From Oscillospiraceae bacterium (GTDB lineage: Bacteria > Bacillota > Clostridia > UMGS1810), in NCBI GenBank assembly GCA_021629085.1, contig JAJXRJ010000006.1:1-64000 (forward strand): a DNA stretch of 64,000 bases, read 5' to 3'. Every line of letters starts with the position of its first letter. Position 1 is the stretch's first letter. Shown piece by piece: positions 1 through 7,876 of this stretch. A program made the position numbers and the translations under genes. The notes under the pieces are model-generated. The model made no database searches and was not told the origin of the DNA. It saw nothing but the letters and a program-made list of their open reading frames with translations.

Positions 1-7
1 TTTTATG

Positions 8-45
8 CCCCTTGCCCGTTTTTTGCAAGGGGACTTTTGTTTTTC
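8..45 (+). terminator. Intrinsic terminator of an upstream gene
   Basis: An 8-bp stem (CCCCTTGC at 8-15 with GCAAGGGG at 25-32) is followed by a T-rich run. It ends a transcript entering from left of the window and insulates walR. Confidence 0.75.
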
Positions 46-60
46 TCTTCTATTTTTTAC

Positions 61-89
61 TTGAATTTTTTTACGGATGCTGTTACAAT
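61..89 (+). promoter_or_regulatory. walR operon promoter
   Basis: TTGAAT (61-66), a 17-nt spacer and TACAAT (84-89) form a good SigA-type promoter, about 50 nt before the walR start. No WalR box of the TGTWAH-N5-TGTWAH type was seen here, so autoregulation is not indicated. Confidence 0.7.
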
Positions 90-142
90 AGACTAGGAAC
101 AAACGGTTAAAAAAAGGAGGTGCCGGGGATTTCCCCCCTTAA

Positions 143-832
143 ATGGAACATACAATATTAGTGGTTGACGATGAAAAGCCCATTGTGGACATTTTAAAGC
201 TCAACCTGACCAAAAGCGGCTACAAAGTGATTGAGGCCTACGACGGAGAAGAAGCGGTGGAAAAGGCCGCGCTGCACGATCCTGATCTTATTTTGCTGGA
301 CGTAATGCTGCCCAAAATGGATGGCTTTGCGGTTTGCAAAAAAATCCGCGAATCCGCCTCCACGCCCATCATCATGCTGACGGCGCGCGAGGAGGAAGTG
401 GACAAGGTGCTGGGGCTGGAGCTGGGCGCGGACGACTATATGACCAAGCCCTTTTCGCTGCGCGAGCTTTTGGCGCGCGTAAAGGCCAACCTTCGGCGCA
501 CAAACATTGCTGAAAGCGCAAAAAACAGCGCTGATGTGCTGGAGTTTGGCTCTATCACCATTGTACCGGAAAAATATGAAGTGACCAAAAACGGCAAAGT
601 GCTGGATTTAACCTTCCGCGAATTTGAACTGTTAAAATTTTTAGCCACGCAAAAGGGGCGCATTTTTTCCCGGGAGAGCCTTTTAAACAAGGTGTGGGAC
701 TATGAGTTTTACGGCGACGTACGCACAGTGGATGTGACGGTTCGAAGATTGCGTGAAAAAATTGAAGATAACCCCAGCGAGCCGGCTTATATCATGACCA
801 AGCGCGGCGTGGGGTATTATTTCCAGGGCTGA
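143..832 (+). CDS. walR: Response regulator WalR (YycF)
   Basis: This OmpR/PhoB-class response regulator (229 aa) is the DNA-binding half of the WalRK system that controls cell-wall hydrolase genes in Firmicutes. The receiver domain (about 1-115) has the acidic pair D9/D10, phosphoacceptor D53 in LLDVMLPKMDG and K in TKPF. The C-terminal winged helix (about 130-228) ends in the typical RTVDVTVRRLREK recognition region. An AAAGGAGG ribosome site sits upstream of ATG 143 at a longer than usual distance. walK follows 24 nt later, then yycH and yycI, which supports WalR over PhoP or another paralogue. Confidence 0.95.
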   Translation: MEHTILVVDDEKPIVDILKLNLTKSGYKVIEAYDGEEAVEKAALHDPDLILLDVMLPKMDGFAVCKKIRESASTPIIMLTAREEEVDKVLGLELGADDYMTKPFSLRELLARVKANLRRTNIAESAKNSADVLEFGSITIVPEKYEVTKNGKVLDLTFREFELLKFLATQKGRIFSRESLLNKVWDYEFYGDVRTVDVTVRRLREKIEDNPSEPAYIMTKRGVGYYFQG

Positions 833-856
833 TTTTTTGGTAAGGACGGTTTTTCT

Positions 857-2683
857 ATGGCAAAAAAGGACAAGCGTATATTGAAAAGCAGCTTAAGCTA
901 TAAAATCGTCACCATGTTTGTGCTGCTCACCGTTTCGGTCATCATTGTGACCGGTACGTTTATGATCAATCAGATTGACAGTTTTTACCACCAGGAATTC
1001 AATGTTTTGATGCAGGGCGTATTTAATGAGGACTATCAGAACCAGCTTGCGCAAAACGCCGCGGCAGAGGATGGCTACAATCAGATTGTGCAGAGCTTAA
1101 ACGCCTACGAGGGCCAGCTTGGCATCGATTCGTTCCGCAACTGCTATATTTTGGACGGCAAAACCGGGAAGGCGCTCTACGGCACCAATCCCGACCTTGC
1201 CAAAACCCTCTCCGCCTCGCAAAATATCATTGCTGCCATGCGCGGGCGGATTGGCAACAGCACCACGTCACGCGCGAGCTTTATGGACTATGCGGTGCCC
1301 ATTAAAAACGGCGATGACGTGGCCTATATTATCTACATCAAGGATTCCAAAGTGGAAGTCAATTCGGTGGTGCAGAGCATTTTGCGCATCATCTTTATGG
1401 CGCTGGGGCTGGGGCTTTTGCTGTCGGTGGTATTTGGAATCCTGCTTTCTAAAACCATCATTTCGCCCATCTCCTCCCTCACCAAAAAGGCGCAGAAAAT
1501 TTCTTCGGGCGACTTTGCCTATACGCTGGACGTCAAAAGCCACGACGAGCTGGGCGAACTCACAAAGACGTTTAACAGCATGGCGGAGGAGCTTTCCGAC
1601 ATGTTAAATCAGATCCAGAGCGAAAAGGACAAGGTGGAAACCATCCTGCGCTACATGGCGGACGGCGTGATGGCATTTGACGCGGCGGGCACGCTTATTC
1701 ACATCAACCCCGCGGCGAAAAAGATTTTTAAATCCCCGCGCATTGAAAAAAAGGGGTTTGACCAGATTTTTAAAGAATTTGACCTCACGCTCACCCAAGT
1801 GCTGTTTGGCGGCGGCTATCAAACGCTGGAGCGCGATATCCAAAAGGGGAACACTGAAATCAAGCTCTTTTTTGCCCGGTTTAAAACGGGCAGCAAGGTG
1901 GGGGGCGTGGTTGTGGTGCTGCAGGATATCACCGAGCAGCAGCGGCTGTCAAATGCGCGGCGGGAGTTTGTGGCAAATGTTTCGCATGAATTGCGTACGC
2001 CGCTTACCACCATCAAGGGCTATGCCGAAACCATGCTGCAAAGCGTGGAGGACGACGACTACGAAAAAAGTATGTTTGAAACCTTTTTAAATGTGATTAA
2101 CAACGAATCTGACCGCATGTCGCGGCTGGTGCGCGACCTGCTCACCTTATCGAAACTGGACTACAACCAGATGGGCTTAAAAAAGGAAAAGTTTGACCTC
2201 TCCTTACTCATTTCCGACGTGGTGGACAAGCTGAAAATGACCGCCCGTACCAAACAGCAGTCGCTTATTTACGAGCCCGTCAAGGGCTTGGACACCTTTT
2301 TAGGCGACCGTGACGGCATGGAGCAGGTGCTGGTAAATATCATATCCAACGCATTAAAATACACCGGGCCCGGCGGTACCATCCAAATTTCTGCCGGGAA
2401 AATTTCGGACAATGCATTTGTAAAAATCCGCGACAACGGCATTGGCATTCCCAAAGAGGATCTGCCCCACGTGTTTGAGCGGTTTTACCGGGTGGACAAG
2501 GCGCGCTCGCGCGCGCAGGGCGGTACGGGGCTGGGGCTTGCCATTTCCAAAGATATTGTGAGCGCCCACGGCGGCACCATTACCATCCACAGCGACTACG
2601 GCGCGGGCACCGAGGTGATTCTCATGCTTCCCTTTCACGGGGAAAAAGCGGGCGGAAAATTGAGACGAGAAACACATGGATAA
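857..2683 (+). CDS. walK: Sensor histidine kinase WalK (YycG)
   Basis: This membrane-bound kinase (608 aa) pairs with WalR. In order it has a membrane segment (about 13-35), an extracellular sensor loop, a second membrane segment (about 172-196), HAMP, a PAS domain (about 260-360), HisKA with phosphoacceptor H377 in VSHELRTPL, and HATPase_c with N, G1 (DNGIGI) and G2 (GTGLGL) boxes. This matches the classical WalK plan. The extracellular region is predicted to be a PDC/Cache-like fold by family, not read directly. It lies between walR and the yycH/yycI regulators. Confidence 0.95.
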   Translation: MAKKDKRILKSSLSYKIVTMFVLLTVSVIIVTGTFMINQIDSFYHQEFNVLMQGVFNEDYQNQLAQNAAAEDGYNQIVQSLNAYEGQLGIDSFRNCYILDGKTGKALYGTNPDLAKTLSASQNIIAAMRGRIGNSTTSRASFMDYAVPIKNGDDVAYIIYIKDSKVEVNSVVQSILRIIFMALGLGLLLSVVFGILLSKTIISPISSLTKKAQKISSGDFAYTLDVKSHDELGELTKTFNSMAEELSDMLNQIQSEKDKVETILRYMADGVMAFDAAGTLIHINPAAKKIFKSPRIEKKGFDQIFKEFDLTLTQVLFGGGYQTLERDIQKGNTEIKLFFARFKTGSKVGGVVVVLQDITEQQRLSNARREFVANVSHELRTPLTTIKGYAETMLQSVEDDDYEKSMFETFLNVINNESDRMSRLVRDLLTLSKLDYNQMGLKKEKFDLSLLISDVVDKLKMTARTKQQSLIYEPVKGLDTFLGDRDGMEQVLVNIISNALKYTGPGGTIQISAGKISDNAFVKIRDNGIGIPKEDLPHVFERFYRVDKARSRAQGGTGLGLAISKDIVSAHGGTITIHSDYGAGTEVILMLPFHGEKAGGKLRRETHG

Positions 2684-2724
2684 GGTTTCATTCAAAAAAA
2701 GATGTTAAATGATTTTAAAGAACC

Positions 2725-2757
2725 TGTAATGTGATTGTAACATTTGTGTAGTATAAT
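2725..2757 (+). promoter_or_regulatory. Candidate WalR box and -10 of a wal-operon internal promoter
   Basis: TGTAAT (2725-2730), 5 nt, then TGTAAC (2736-2741) matches the published WalR consensus TGTWAH-N5-TGTWAH at every position. A TATAAT -10 lies at 2752-2757, and no good -35 exists at 17 nt. The box therefore sits where a -35 would be, as expected for an activated promoter. It would drive the secreted-protein gene at 2836. WalR binding is inferred. Confidence 0.6.
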
Positions 2758-2835
2758 GGCAGTAACAAAGGGTGGGATTGTAGCCATTTTACAAATTTCC
2801 CTGCCAAAACCACAAAGAAAGGTTGCTGATCGAAA

Positions 2836-3297
2836 ATGAAAAAATTTATTTGCATTTTGATTTGCATTGCGGTGTTTGCCTGCCCGTTCACAACCTTGGC
2901 TGCCCCAGAATTTTTGGGCACTGACTATGCTGGAAACGCTACATACTTAATGAATATTTTAAATCCAGAACAGTTTTCCACCATCACTTCCAACGCAACG
3001 TGCATTGTGTCTGCCGCAGCGGTGCAGGGAACCAATGTTGCGGTGTACCTCTATGATGCCCCCACCGGCATGTACCGGAAAATCAACACCTATATCAACG
3101 GTGTGAAGCAGGATGAGGTTTTGGTGGGCGCAAGCGGGCTGTATGCACAGCAGGTGCTGTTAAGAGAGGGGCTCAACAAAATTTTGGTCTATGCCAAAAA
3201 CGGCAATGACGTGCAGACCATAAGGCTGGAAGTGACCCTTTTAGGCAACCAGTATGTCGGCAGCTTAAAATCGTATGTGACTACCAAGTTTAACTAA
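2836..3297 (+). CDS. Small secreted protein of the wal locus, function unknown
   Basis: I do not recognise this family. The 153-aa product has a clear signal peptide: MKK, a hydrophobic core and an AxA-like cleavage site near residues 21-23 (LAAPEF). The mature part of about 130 aa looks all-beta, with alternating polar and aliphatic residues, and could be an Ig-like or carbohydrate-binding fold. It sits between walK and yycH, a place where standard wal operons have no gene, and a consensus WalR box lies in its promoter. A role in the cell wall or in sensing by WalK is inference. The ribosome site AAAGAAAGG is rather far from ATG. Confidence 0.75.
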   Translation: MKKFICILICIAVFACPFTTLAAPEFLGTDYAGNATYLMNILNPEQFSTITSNATCIVSAAAVQGTNVAVYLYDAPTGMYRKINTYINGVKQDEVLVGASGLYAQQVLLREGLNKILVYAKNGNDVQTIRLEVTLLGNQYVGSLKSYVTTKFN

Positions 3298-3336
3298 CAA
3301 GCGGGCGGCGCAAAGGAAAGATAGGAGACGCCGGTT

Positions 3337-4755
3337 ATGAAAAAAGAAAGTTTAAAAAACATTGTGCTGGTGCTGCTTGTGCTCAGCAGTGTTGTTTTAA
3401 CCTTTAATATTTGGACGGATGAAAAATTATGGCCTGATGGCTATAATTTTTTTTCTAATATCGCAAAATTTCTGCCGTTTCAACAAGAGGACAGCGCGGC
3501 CGGAAGCCTTTCAAAAGAAAAGCTGGCGCTGCCCAAAAAGCTGGTGGTCAACAATGCGGCCGCCCGCAGCCTGTATTTTGAAACCTCGGAAGAATATGAC
3601 CGGCTCATCGGCGATGTAAAGGACATCTTTGTACAGGCGCTAGAGACGGACAATGCGGTCACAGCGTCGAATGACGACTGGACAGCCGCGCTTAGGGCCC
3701 GGTCTATCTACGTTTCCTACCCCGTGCTGTATGACATCTCCGTTGCATCCGACATTCTCGGCGTGCGGGAAGTGTCTCTGGACGTAAGCAAAGTGAAAGA
3801 CTTTATCATCTCTCTGGGGGATACGGTATCGTCCAACCTTTCGGTATATATTAAAGATTACGATTCCGGCACCGTGCTGCGCTGCCCGGTAAAATATGAC
3901 AAACAGGCGTTTGAATCGCTTTTAAATGTCTATGCAACTGAATCTACGGGCGTTCTGCCCTATTCCTTTGAACTCAATTTTGACAAACGCACGCCGGATG
4001 CGCCGCTGCAAAAGGTTACCATTGACCCAGATGTGCTCATCACCATCAACAAAACTGTGCTGAGCAGCCTGCGCTATGAAAACCCGCTCTATGACGCGCA
4101 AACGGACGAATATCAGCAGGAGCGCTTAAACACCATCTTAAAAAAGTTTGGCTACAATATGAGCACGGTGCGAAAATATTCCGAAACCGACGGATCGATT
4201 GTGTTTGTGGAAAATTATGGCACCATCAAGGTGTCGCCTGACGGGTTGGTGGAATACCGCGCGATCACCAATGACAGAGGCGTGCAGCTGGACGCGGCGG
4301 GGTCAGACAGCTTTAATAAAATTTTTACCGCGGCACTTAATTTTGTGGCCGATATGTGGAACGACGCGCTGCCAGAGTATGAAATTAACCTTGGCCTGAG
4401 CTCGGATATTGTAAACACCAGGACAGACCGTTTTACCCTGCGTATGAACTACTATTCGGACGGCACGCTTATTTGGGACAGTGCGGCCGCGTCGGCTTAC
4501 GGCGTGGAGATGGAGATTGTGGATGCCAAAATTGTCTCCTACCGCCAGCTGTTCCGGCTGTATGAAAAGGACGGCCAAACGATTGAAAATATGTCCACCA
4601 TTGAGGCGCTTGACATTGTGCGAGGTGAAAACCTATTTGAAAATACCGATAGTATCCGCGAAGTGTACCCTGCGTATGCATTTGACAACGGGGAGTGCTA
4701 TGCCACCTGGATGGTGAAAAACCAGGACGGGAAATCAGCGCTGCTTCGACGGTAA
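3337..4755 (+). CDS. yycH: WalK regulator YycH family protein
   Basis: This 472-aa protein has one N-terminal membrane anchor (about 8-24) and a long extracytoplasmic region, as YycH does. In Bacillus and Staphylococcus YycH and YycI contact WalK from outside the membrane and tune its activity. Sequence similarity in this family is weak, so the call rests on position between walK and the yycI-like gene, length and topology. Start ATG 3337 has an upstream AGGAG-type site (GATAGGAGACGCC). Confidence 0.75.
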   Translation: MKKESLKNIVLVLLVLSSVVLTFNIWTDEKLWPDGYNFFSNIAKFLPFQQEDSAAGSLSKEKLALPKKLVVNNAAARSLYFETSEEYDRLIGDVKDIFVQALETDNAVTASNDDWTAALRARSIYVSYPVLYDISVASDILGVREVSLDVSKVKDFIISLGDTVSSNLSVYIKDYDSGTVLRCPVKYDKQAFESLLNVYATESTGVLPYSFELNFDKRTPDAPLQKVTIDPDVLITINKTVLSSLRYENPLYDAQTDEYQQERLNTILKKFGYNMSTVRKYSETDGSIVFVENYGTIKVSPDGLVEYRAITNDRGVQLDAAGSDSFNKIFTAALNFVADMWNDALPEYEINLGLSSDIVNTRTDRFTLRMNYYSDGTLIWDSAAASAYGVEMEIVDAKIVSYRQLFRLYEKDGQTIENMSTIEALDIVRGENLFENTDSIREVYPAYAFDNGECYATWMVKNQDGKSALLRR

Positions 4756-4777
4756 CTGTAAAAAAGGAGGCGCGGCT

Positions 4778-5527
4778 GTGAACTGGGAAAAACTCAAAAC
4801 CTTCCTCATTGTGCTGTTTTCTCTCATCAATGTGTTTTTAATTGCCTCACTGATTCTGATGACACAGCGCGGCAACCCCATTTCGGAGGAAACCATCCGC
4901 GACACCGTGGACATTTTAAGCGAGAACGGCATTACCTTAAACGAAAAGCACATCCCCCGTCCCCAAAAAGCCATGGAAAATATCCAGCTTACAGCAATGG
5001 CCTATACCGATACATTTCCAAAATCGGCGATGCGCGATGCGGACGGCACGTTTACGCTTTCTTATAATACTGTGGCAAAGAGCAACCGGGATGTGAAAAA
5101 GCTGCTGTCTAACAGCGAGCTGACCCTCCCGGGGCTCACATTTGACAAAGAATTTTCGGATGGCACAACCTATGCGCACCAGGAGGTTTCCGGGTATGAA
5201 ATTTTTGGTGCGTATTTAGAGGCGCGCACCACCAGTGACGGCACACAGCTCAAAGGCATCTGGTACTCGCCGTTAAGTGAGCCAGTCCGCTCAGACTCCA
5301 CCGGCGATGTGGTGCCCATCACCAGCATTTTAATTGAGTTTATTTCCAATCCGAACCGCCCAGACGGCGAACAGACCATCATAGATATCCAGTATGGCTA
5401 TCACATCCCGTCCTATGACTCTGGCGTGACGCATCTTACTGTCACTGCTGTGCCCAGTTGGAGGATTTTGCTTTCCGGCGGCGAACAATTTTATTATGAC
5501 GCCCGCACGGGCGAGGAAATTACCTAA
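4778..5527 (+). CDS. yycI: WalK regulator YycI family protein
   Basis: This 249-aa protein has the YycI plan: MNWEKLKTF, one membrane segment (about 9-28), then an extracytoplasmic domain. The NWxKxKxxFIxxF opening is typical of YycI. It starts with GTG 4778 behind a strong AAAAAGGAGG site, 22 nt after yycH. With YycH it should modulate WalK. The yycJ hydrolase that usually follows is not here; ybaB comes next. Confidence 0.8.
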   Translation: MNWEKLKTFLIVLFSLINVFLIASLILMTQRGNPISEETIRDTVDILSENGITLNEKHIPRPQKAMENIQLTAMAYTDTFPKSAMRDADGTFTLSYNTVAKSNRDVKKLLSNSELTLPGLTFDKEFSDGTTYAHQEVSGYEIFGAYLEARTTSDGTQLKGIWYSPLSEPVRSDSTGDVVPITSILIEFISNPNRPDGEQTIIDIQYGYHIPSYDSGVTHLTVTAVPSWRILLSGGEQFYYDARTGEEIT

Positions 5528-5554
5528 AAACGAAAAACAGTTGGAGGTTTTTAC

Positions 5555-5896
5555 ATGGCAAAGGGAAGAATGCCCATGGGAATGGGTGGTAATATGAACA
5601 ACATGATCCGGCAGGCAAAAAAAATGCAGGAGGACATGCTAAAGGCGCAGGAACAGATGGAGCAGGCCGAGTTTGAAGCGACGGCAGGCGGCGGCGCGGT
5701 GACGGTAAAGCTCTCAGGCAAGCGCGAGTTTTTGGAAATCAAAATAAAACCCGAAGTGGTGGACCCGGATGATATTGAAATGCTGGAGGATCTCATTTTG
5801 GTGGCGGCAAACGACGCACTCAAAAAAGTGGACGAGGCCAACCAGAACAGCTTGAGCAAGCTCACCGGCGGCATGAACCTGCCCGGGCTGTTTTAA
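5555..5896 (+). CDS. ybaB: YbaB/EbfC nucleoid-associated protein
   Basis: This is a small DNA-binding protein (113 aa) of the YbaB/EbfC family, which forms tweezer-like dimers. Family features are the Met/Gly-rich N-terminus, the amphipathic helix NNMIRQAKKMQEDM, the central FEATAGGGAVTVKLSG strand region and the DPDDIEMLEDLILVAANDAL helix. It normally sits between dnaX and recR; here it follows yycI by 27 nt without either. GGAGG lies 8 nt before ATG 5555. Confidence 0.93.
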   Translation: MAKGRMPMGMGGNMNNMIRQAKKMQEDMLKAQEQMEQAEFEATAGGGAVTVKLSGKREFLEIKIKPEVVDPDDIEMLEDLILVAANDALKKVDEANQNSLSKLTGGMNLPGLF

Positions 5897-5914
5897 AAAA
5901 GGAGGGGGATTTTC

Positions 5915-7276
5915 GTGTTTCCAAAAGACTTTGTGTGGGGTGCAGCCACTGCGGCCTATCAAGTGGAAGGCGCGGCAAACGAGGACGGCCGCGGCAAAAG
6001 CGTGTGGGACGCCTTTTGCGAAGTGCCGGGGAATATTTATGAAGGGCACACGGGAGAGGCGGCGTGCGACCACTACCACAAAATGAAGGAAGACGTGGCG
6101 CTCATGCGGGAATTGGGGCTCAAGGCCTACCGGTTTTCGCTTTCGTGGACGCGCATTTTGCCGGACGGGGTCGGCGCGGTCAATCAAAAGGGCACTGATT
6201 TTTACAACGCGCTCATAGACGAACTGCTAGAAAATGGGATTACGCCTTATATTACGCTGTTTCACTGGGATTACCCGGTGGCGCTTTACAAGATGGGTGG
6301 CTGGATGCACCCCGACAGCCCCAAATGGTTTGCGCAGTATGCCAAGGTGGTAGCGCAAAGCTTTGGCGACCGAGTGCGGTATTTTATGACCTTTAACGAG
6401 CCGCAGTGCTTTATTGGGCACGGGTTTGTCATTGGCAAGCATGCGCCGGGGCTAAAGCTCCCCCCGGCCGACACGGTGCCCATGTCGCACCATGTGATGC
6501 TGGCGCACGGGCTGGCGGTGCAAGAAATCCGCAAATACGCAAAGCCCGGCGTGCAGGTTGGCTATGCGCCCACCTGTACCTTTGGCTATCCGGAAGACGA
6601 GCAAAACCCGGCGGATGTGGCGGCGGCACGGGAAGCCACGTTTGGCATCACCCCGGGCGACAACAACTGGGCTTGGAGCGCAACCTGGTGGAGCGACCCG
6701 GTGGTTTTGGGGCACTATCCCGAAGACCGGCTTTCGCTCTACGGGCAGTATTTGCCCAGGCACTATGAAAACGATTTGTCCGACATCTGCCAGCCGCTGG
6801 ACTTTTACGGCCAGAACATTTACAATGGCTTTGCAGTAAAAGCGGACGAAAACGGGAATCCGGTACGTCTGCCCCGGCCAGAAGGCTTCCCGCGCACAGC
6901 GTGCGGCTGGCCCATCACGCCGCGGGCGATCAAGTGGTGCGCAAAGCACCTGTACGAACGCTATCAGCTCCCCATTTACATCACTGAAAACGGTATGTCG
7001 TGCCACGACGCGGTGTCGCTGGACGGCAAGGTGCACGACCCCAACCGCATCGACTTTTTGCACCGCTATCTGCTGGCGCTTAAAGAAGCGGTGGACGAGG
7101 GCGCAAAGGTGGCGGGCTATTTCCAGTGGTCGCTCATGGACAACTTCGAGTGGGCACTGGGCTACAGCGAGCGGTTTGGCTTAATTTATGTGGACTATCC
7201 CACAAAGGCGCGCATCATCAAAGACAGCGGCTATTGGTATAAATCGGTCATTGCATCCAACGGCGCCAATTTATAA
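5915..7276 (+). CDS. bglA: Family 1 glycoside hydrolase, beta-glucosidase type
   Basis: This enzyme (453 aa) hydrolyses beta-glucosides or related beta-glycosides by the retaining mechanism. The GH1 barrel shows the N-terminal FPKDFVWGAATAAYQVEGA signature, acid/base E162 in TFNEP and nucleophile E358 in ITENG, followed by WSLMDNFEW of the glucose site. There is no signal peptide, so it acts in the cytoplasm. It starts at GTG 5915 after AAAGGAGG and ends at a bidirectional terminator. Beta-glucosidase is preferred; 6-phospho-beta-glucosidase or beta-galactosidase activity cannot be excluded. No sugar transporter is adjacent. Confidence 0.9.
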   Translation: MFPKDFVWGAATAAYQVEGAANEDGRGKSVWDAFCEVPGNIYEGHTGEAACDHYHKMKEDVALMRELGLKAYRFSLSWTRILPDGVGAVNQKGTDFYNALIDELLENGITPYITLFHWDYPVALYKMGGWMHPDSPKWFAQYAKVVAQSFGDRVRYFMTFNEPQCFIGHGFVIGKHAPGLKLPPADTVPMSHHVMLAHGLAVQEIRKYAKPGVQVGYAPTCTFGYPEDEQNPADVAAAREATFGITPGDNNWAWSATWWSDPVVLGHYPEDRLSLYGQYLPRHYENDLSDICQPLDFYGQNIYNGFAVKADENGNPVRLPRPEGFPRTACGWPITPRAIKWCAKHLYERYQLPIYITENGMSCHDAVSLDGKVHDPNRIDFLHRYLLALKEAVDEGAKVAGYFQWSLMDNFEWALGYSERFGLIYVDYPTKARIIKDSGYWYKSVIASNGANL

Positions 7277-7280
7277 ATAC

Positions 7281-7323
7281 AAAAAACCGGGGCATCCCAA
7301 AAATGGGGCGTCCCGGTTTTTTT
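7281..7323. terminator. Bidirectional terminator
   Basis: ACCGGG (7286-7291) pairs with CCCGGT (7312-7317), with further GC pairing inside. Runs of A precede it and seven T follow, so it can end both the GH1 gene and the opposing acetyltransferase operon. Confidence 0.85.
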
Positions 7324-7876
7324 ACACTTCACATTCCAGCTGGCAGTCGCACGGCTCTTTTTCCACGTGCATGGCGTTGGTTTCTTTGGCTTCCACACAG
7401 CCCATGGCGCGGTAAAACGCCTGGGTTTCCACAGCGGAGTGCGCCGAAATGTAGAGCTTTTTTGCGCCGTTTTCCTTTGCAAAGGCCTTGGCCTTTTCAA
7501 ACAGCGCCCGCCCAATGCCGTGCCCGCGCATATCCTGCGACACGTGGATGCTGGATAAATCCATATATTGCCCGTATCTGCCAAAGCGTGCGCCTTCCAC
7601 CGAAAAAAACCCTTTGAGCATTCCTCTAAAAAACGCGCCCGTCACCAGGCCCCCCGTTTGGACGGTGTTTTTCAGGCAGTTTACAAGCGTTTGATAGTCT
7701 TCTTTGGTCCAGTCGTCTACAAACGTAATGTCCTTTATCACCCATGTGCCATTTTCCTTCCGCCAGCACTTCGAAACTTCCTGCCGGCGCACAAAGTGGG
7801 AAAACAGCGCGGGGCAAATCTCGTCTTTGCAAAGACTGCGGTATAAAACGGCTGGGATCCCCTGTTTTCCGCTCAT
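7322..7876 (-). CDS. GNAT family N-acetyltransferase
   Basis: This 184-aa protein has a GNAT fold, with acetyl-CoA motif A around SSIHVSQDMRGHGIGRALF (the RGHGIG pyrophosphate loop) and motif B near AFYRAMGCVEAKE. The substrate is unknown. It overlaps the acyl-CoA synthetase stop by 4 nt (ATGA), so the two are translationally coupled. A role in acylating a small molecule or protein together with the synthetase is conceivable but unproven. Confidence 0.85.
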   Translation of the reverse strand: MSGKQGIPAVLYRSLCKDEICPALFSHFVRRQEVSKCWRKENGTWVIKDITFVDDWTKEDYQTLVNCLKNTVQTGGLVTGAFFRGMLKGFFSVEGARFGRYGQYMDLSSIHVSQDMRGHGIGRALFEKAKAFAKENGAKKLYISAHSAVETQAFYRAMGCVEAKETNAMHVEKEPCDCQLECEV

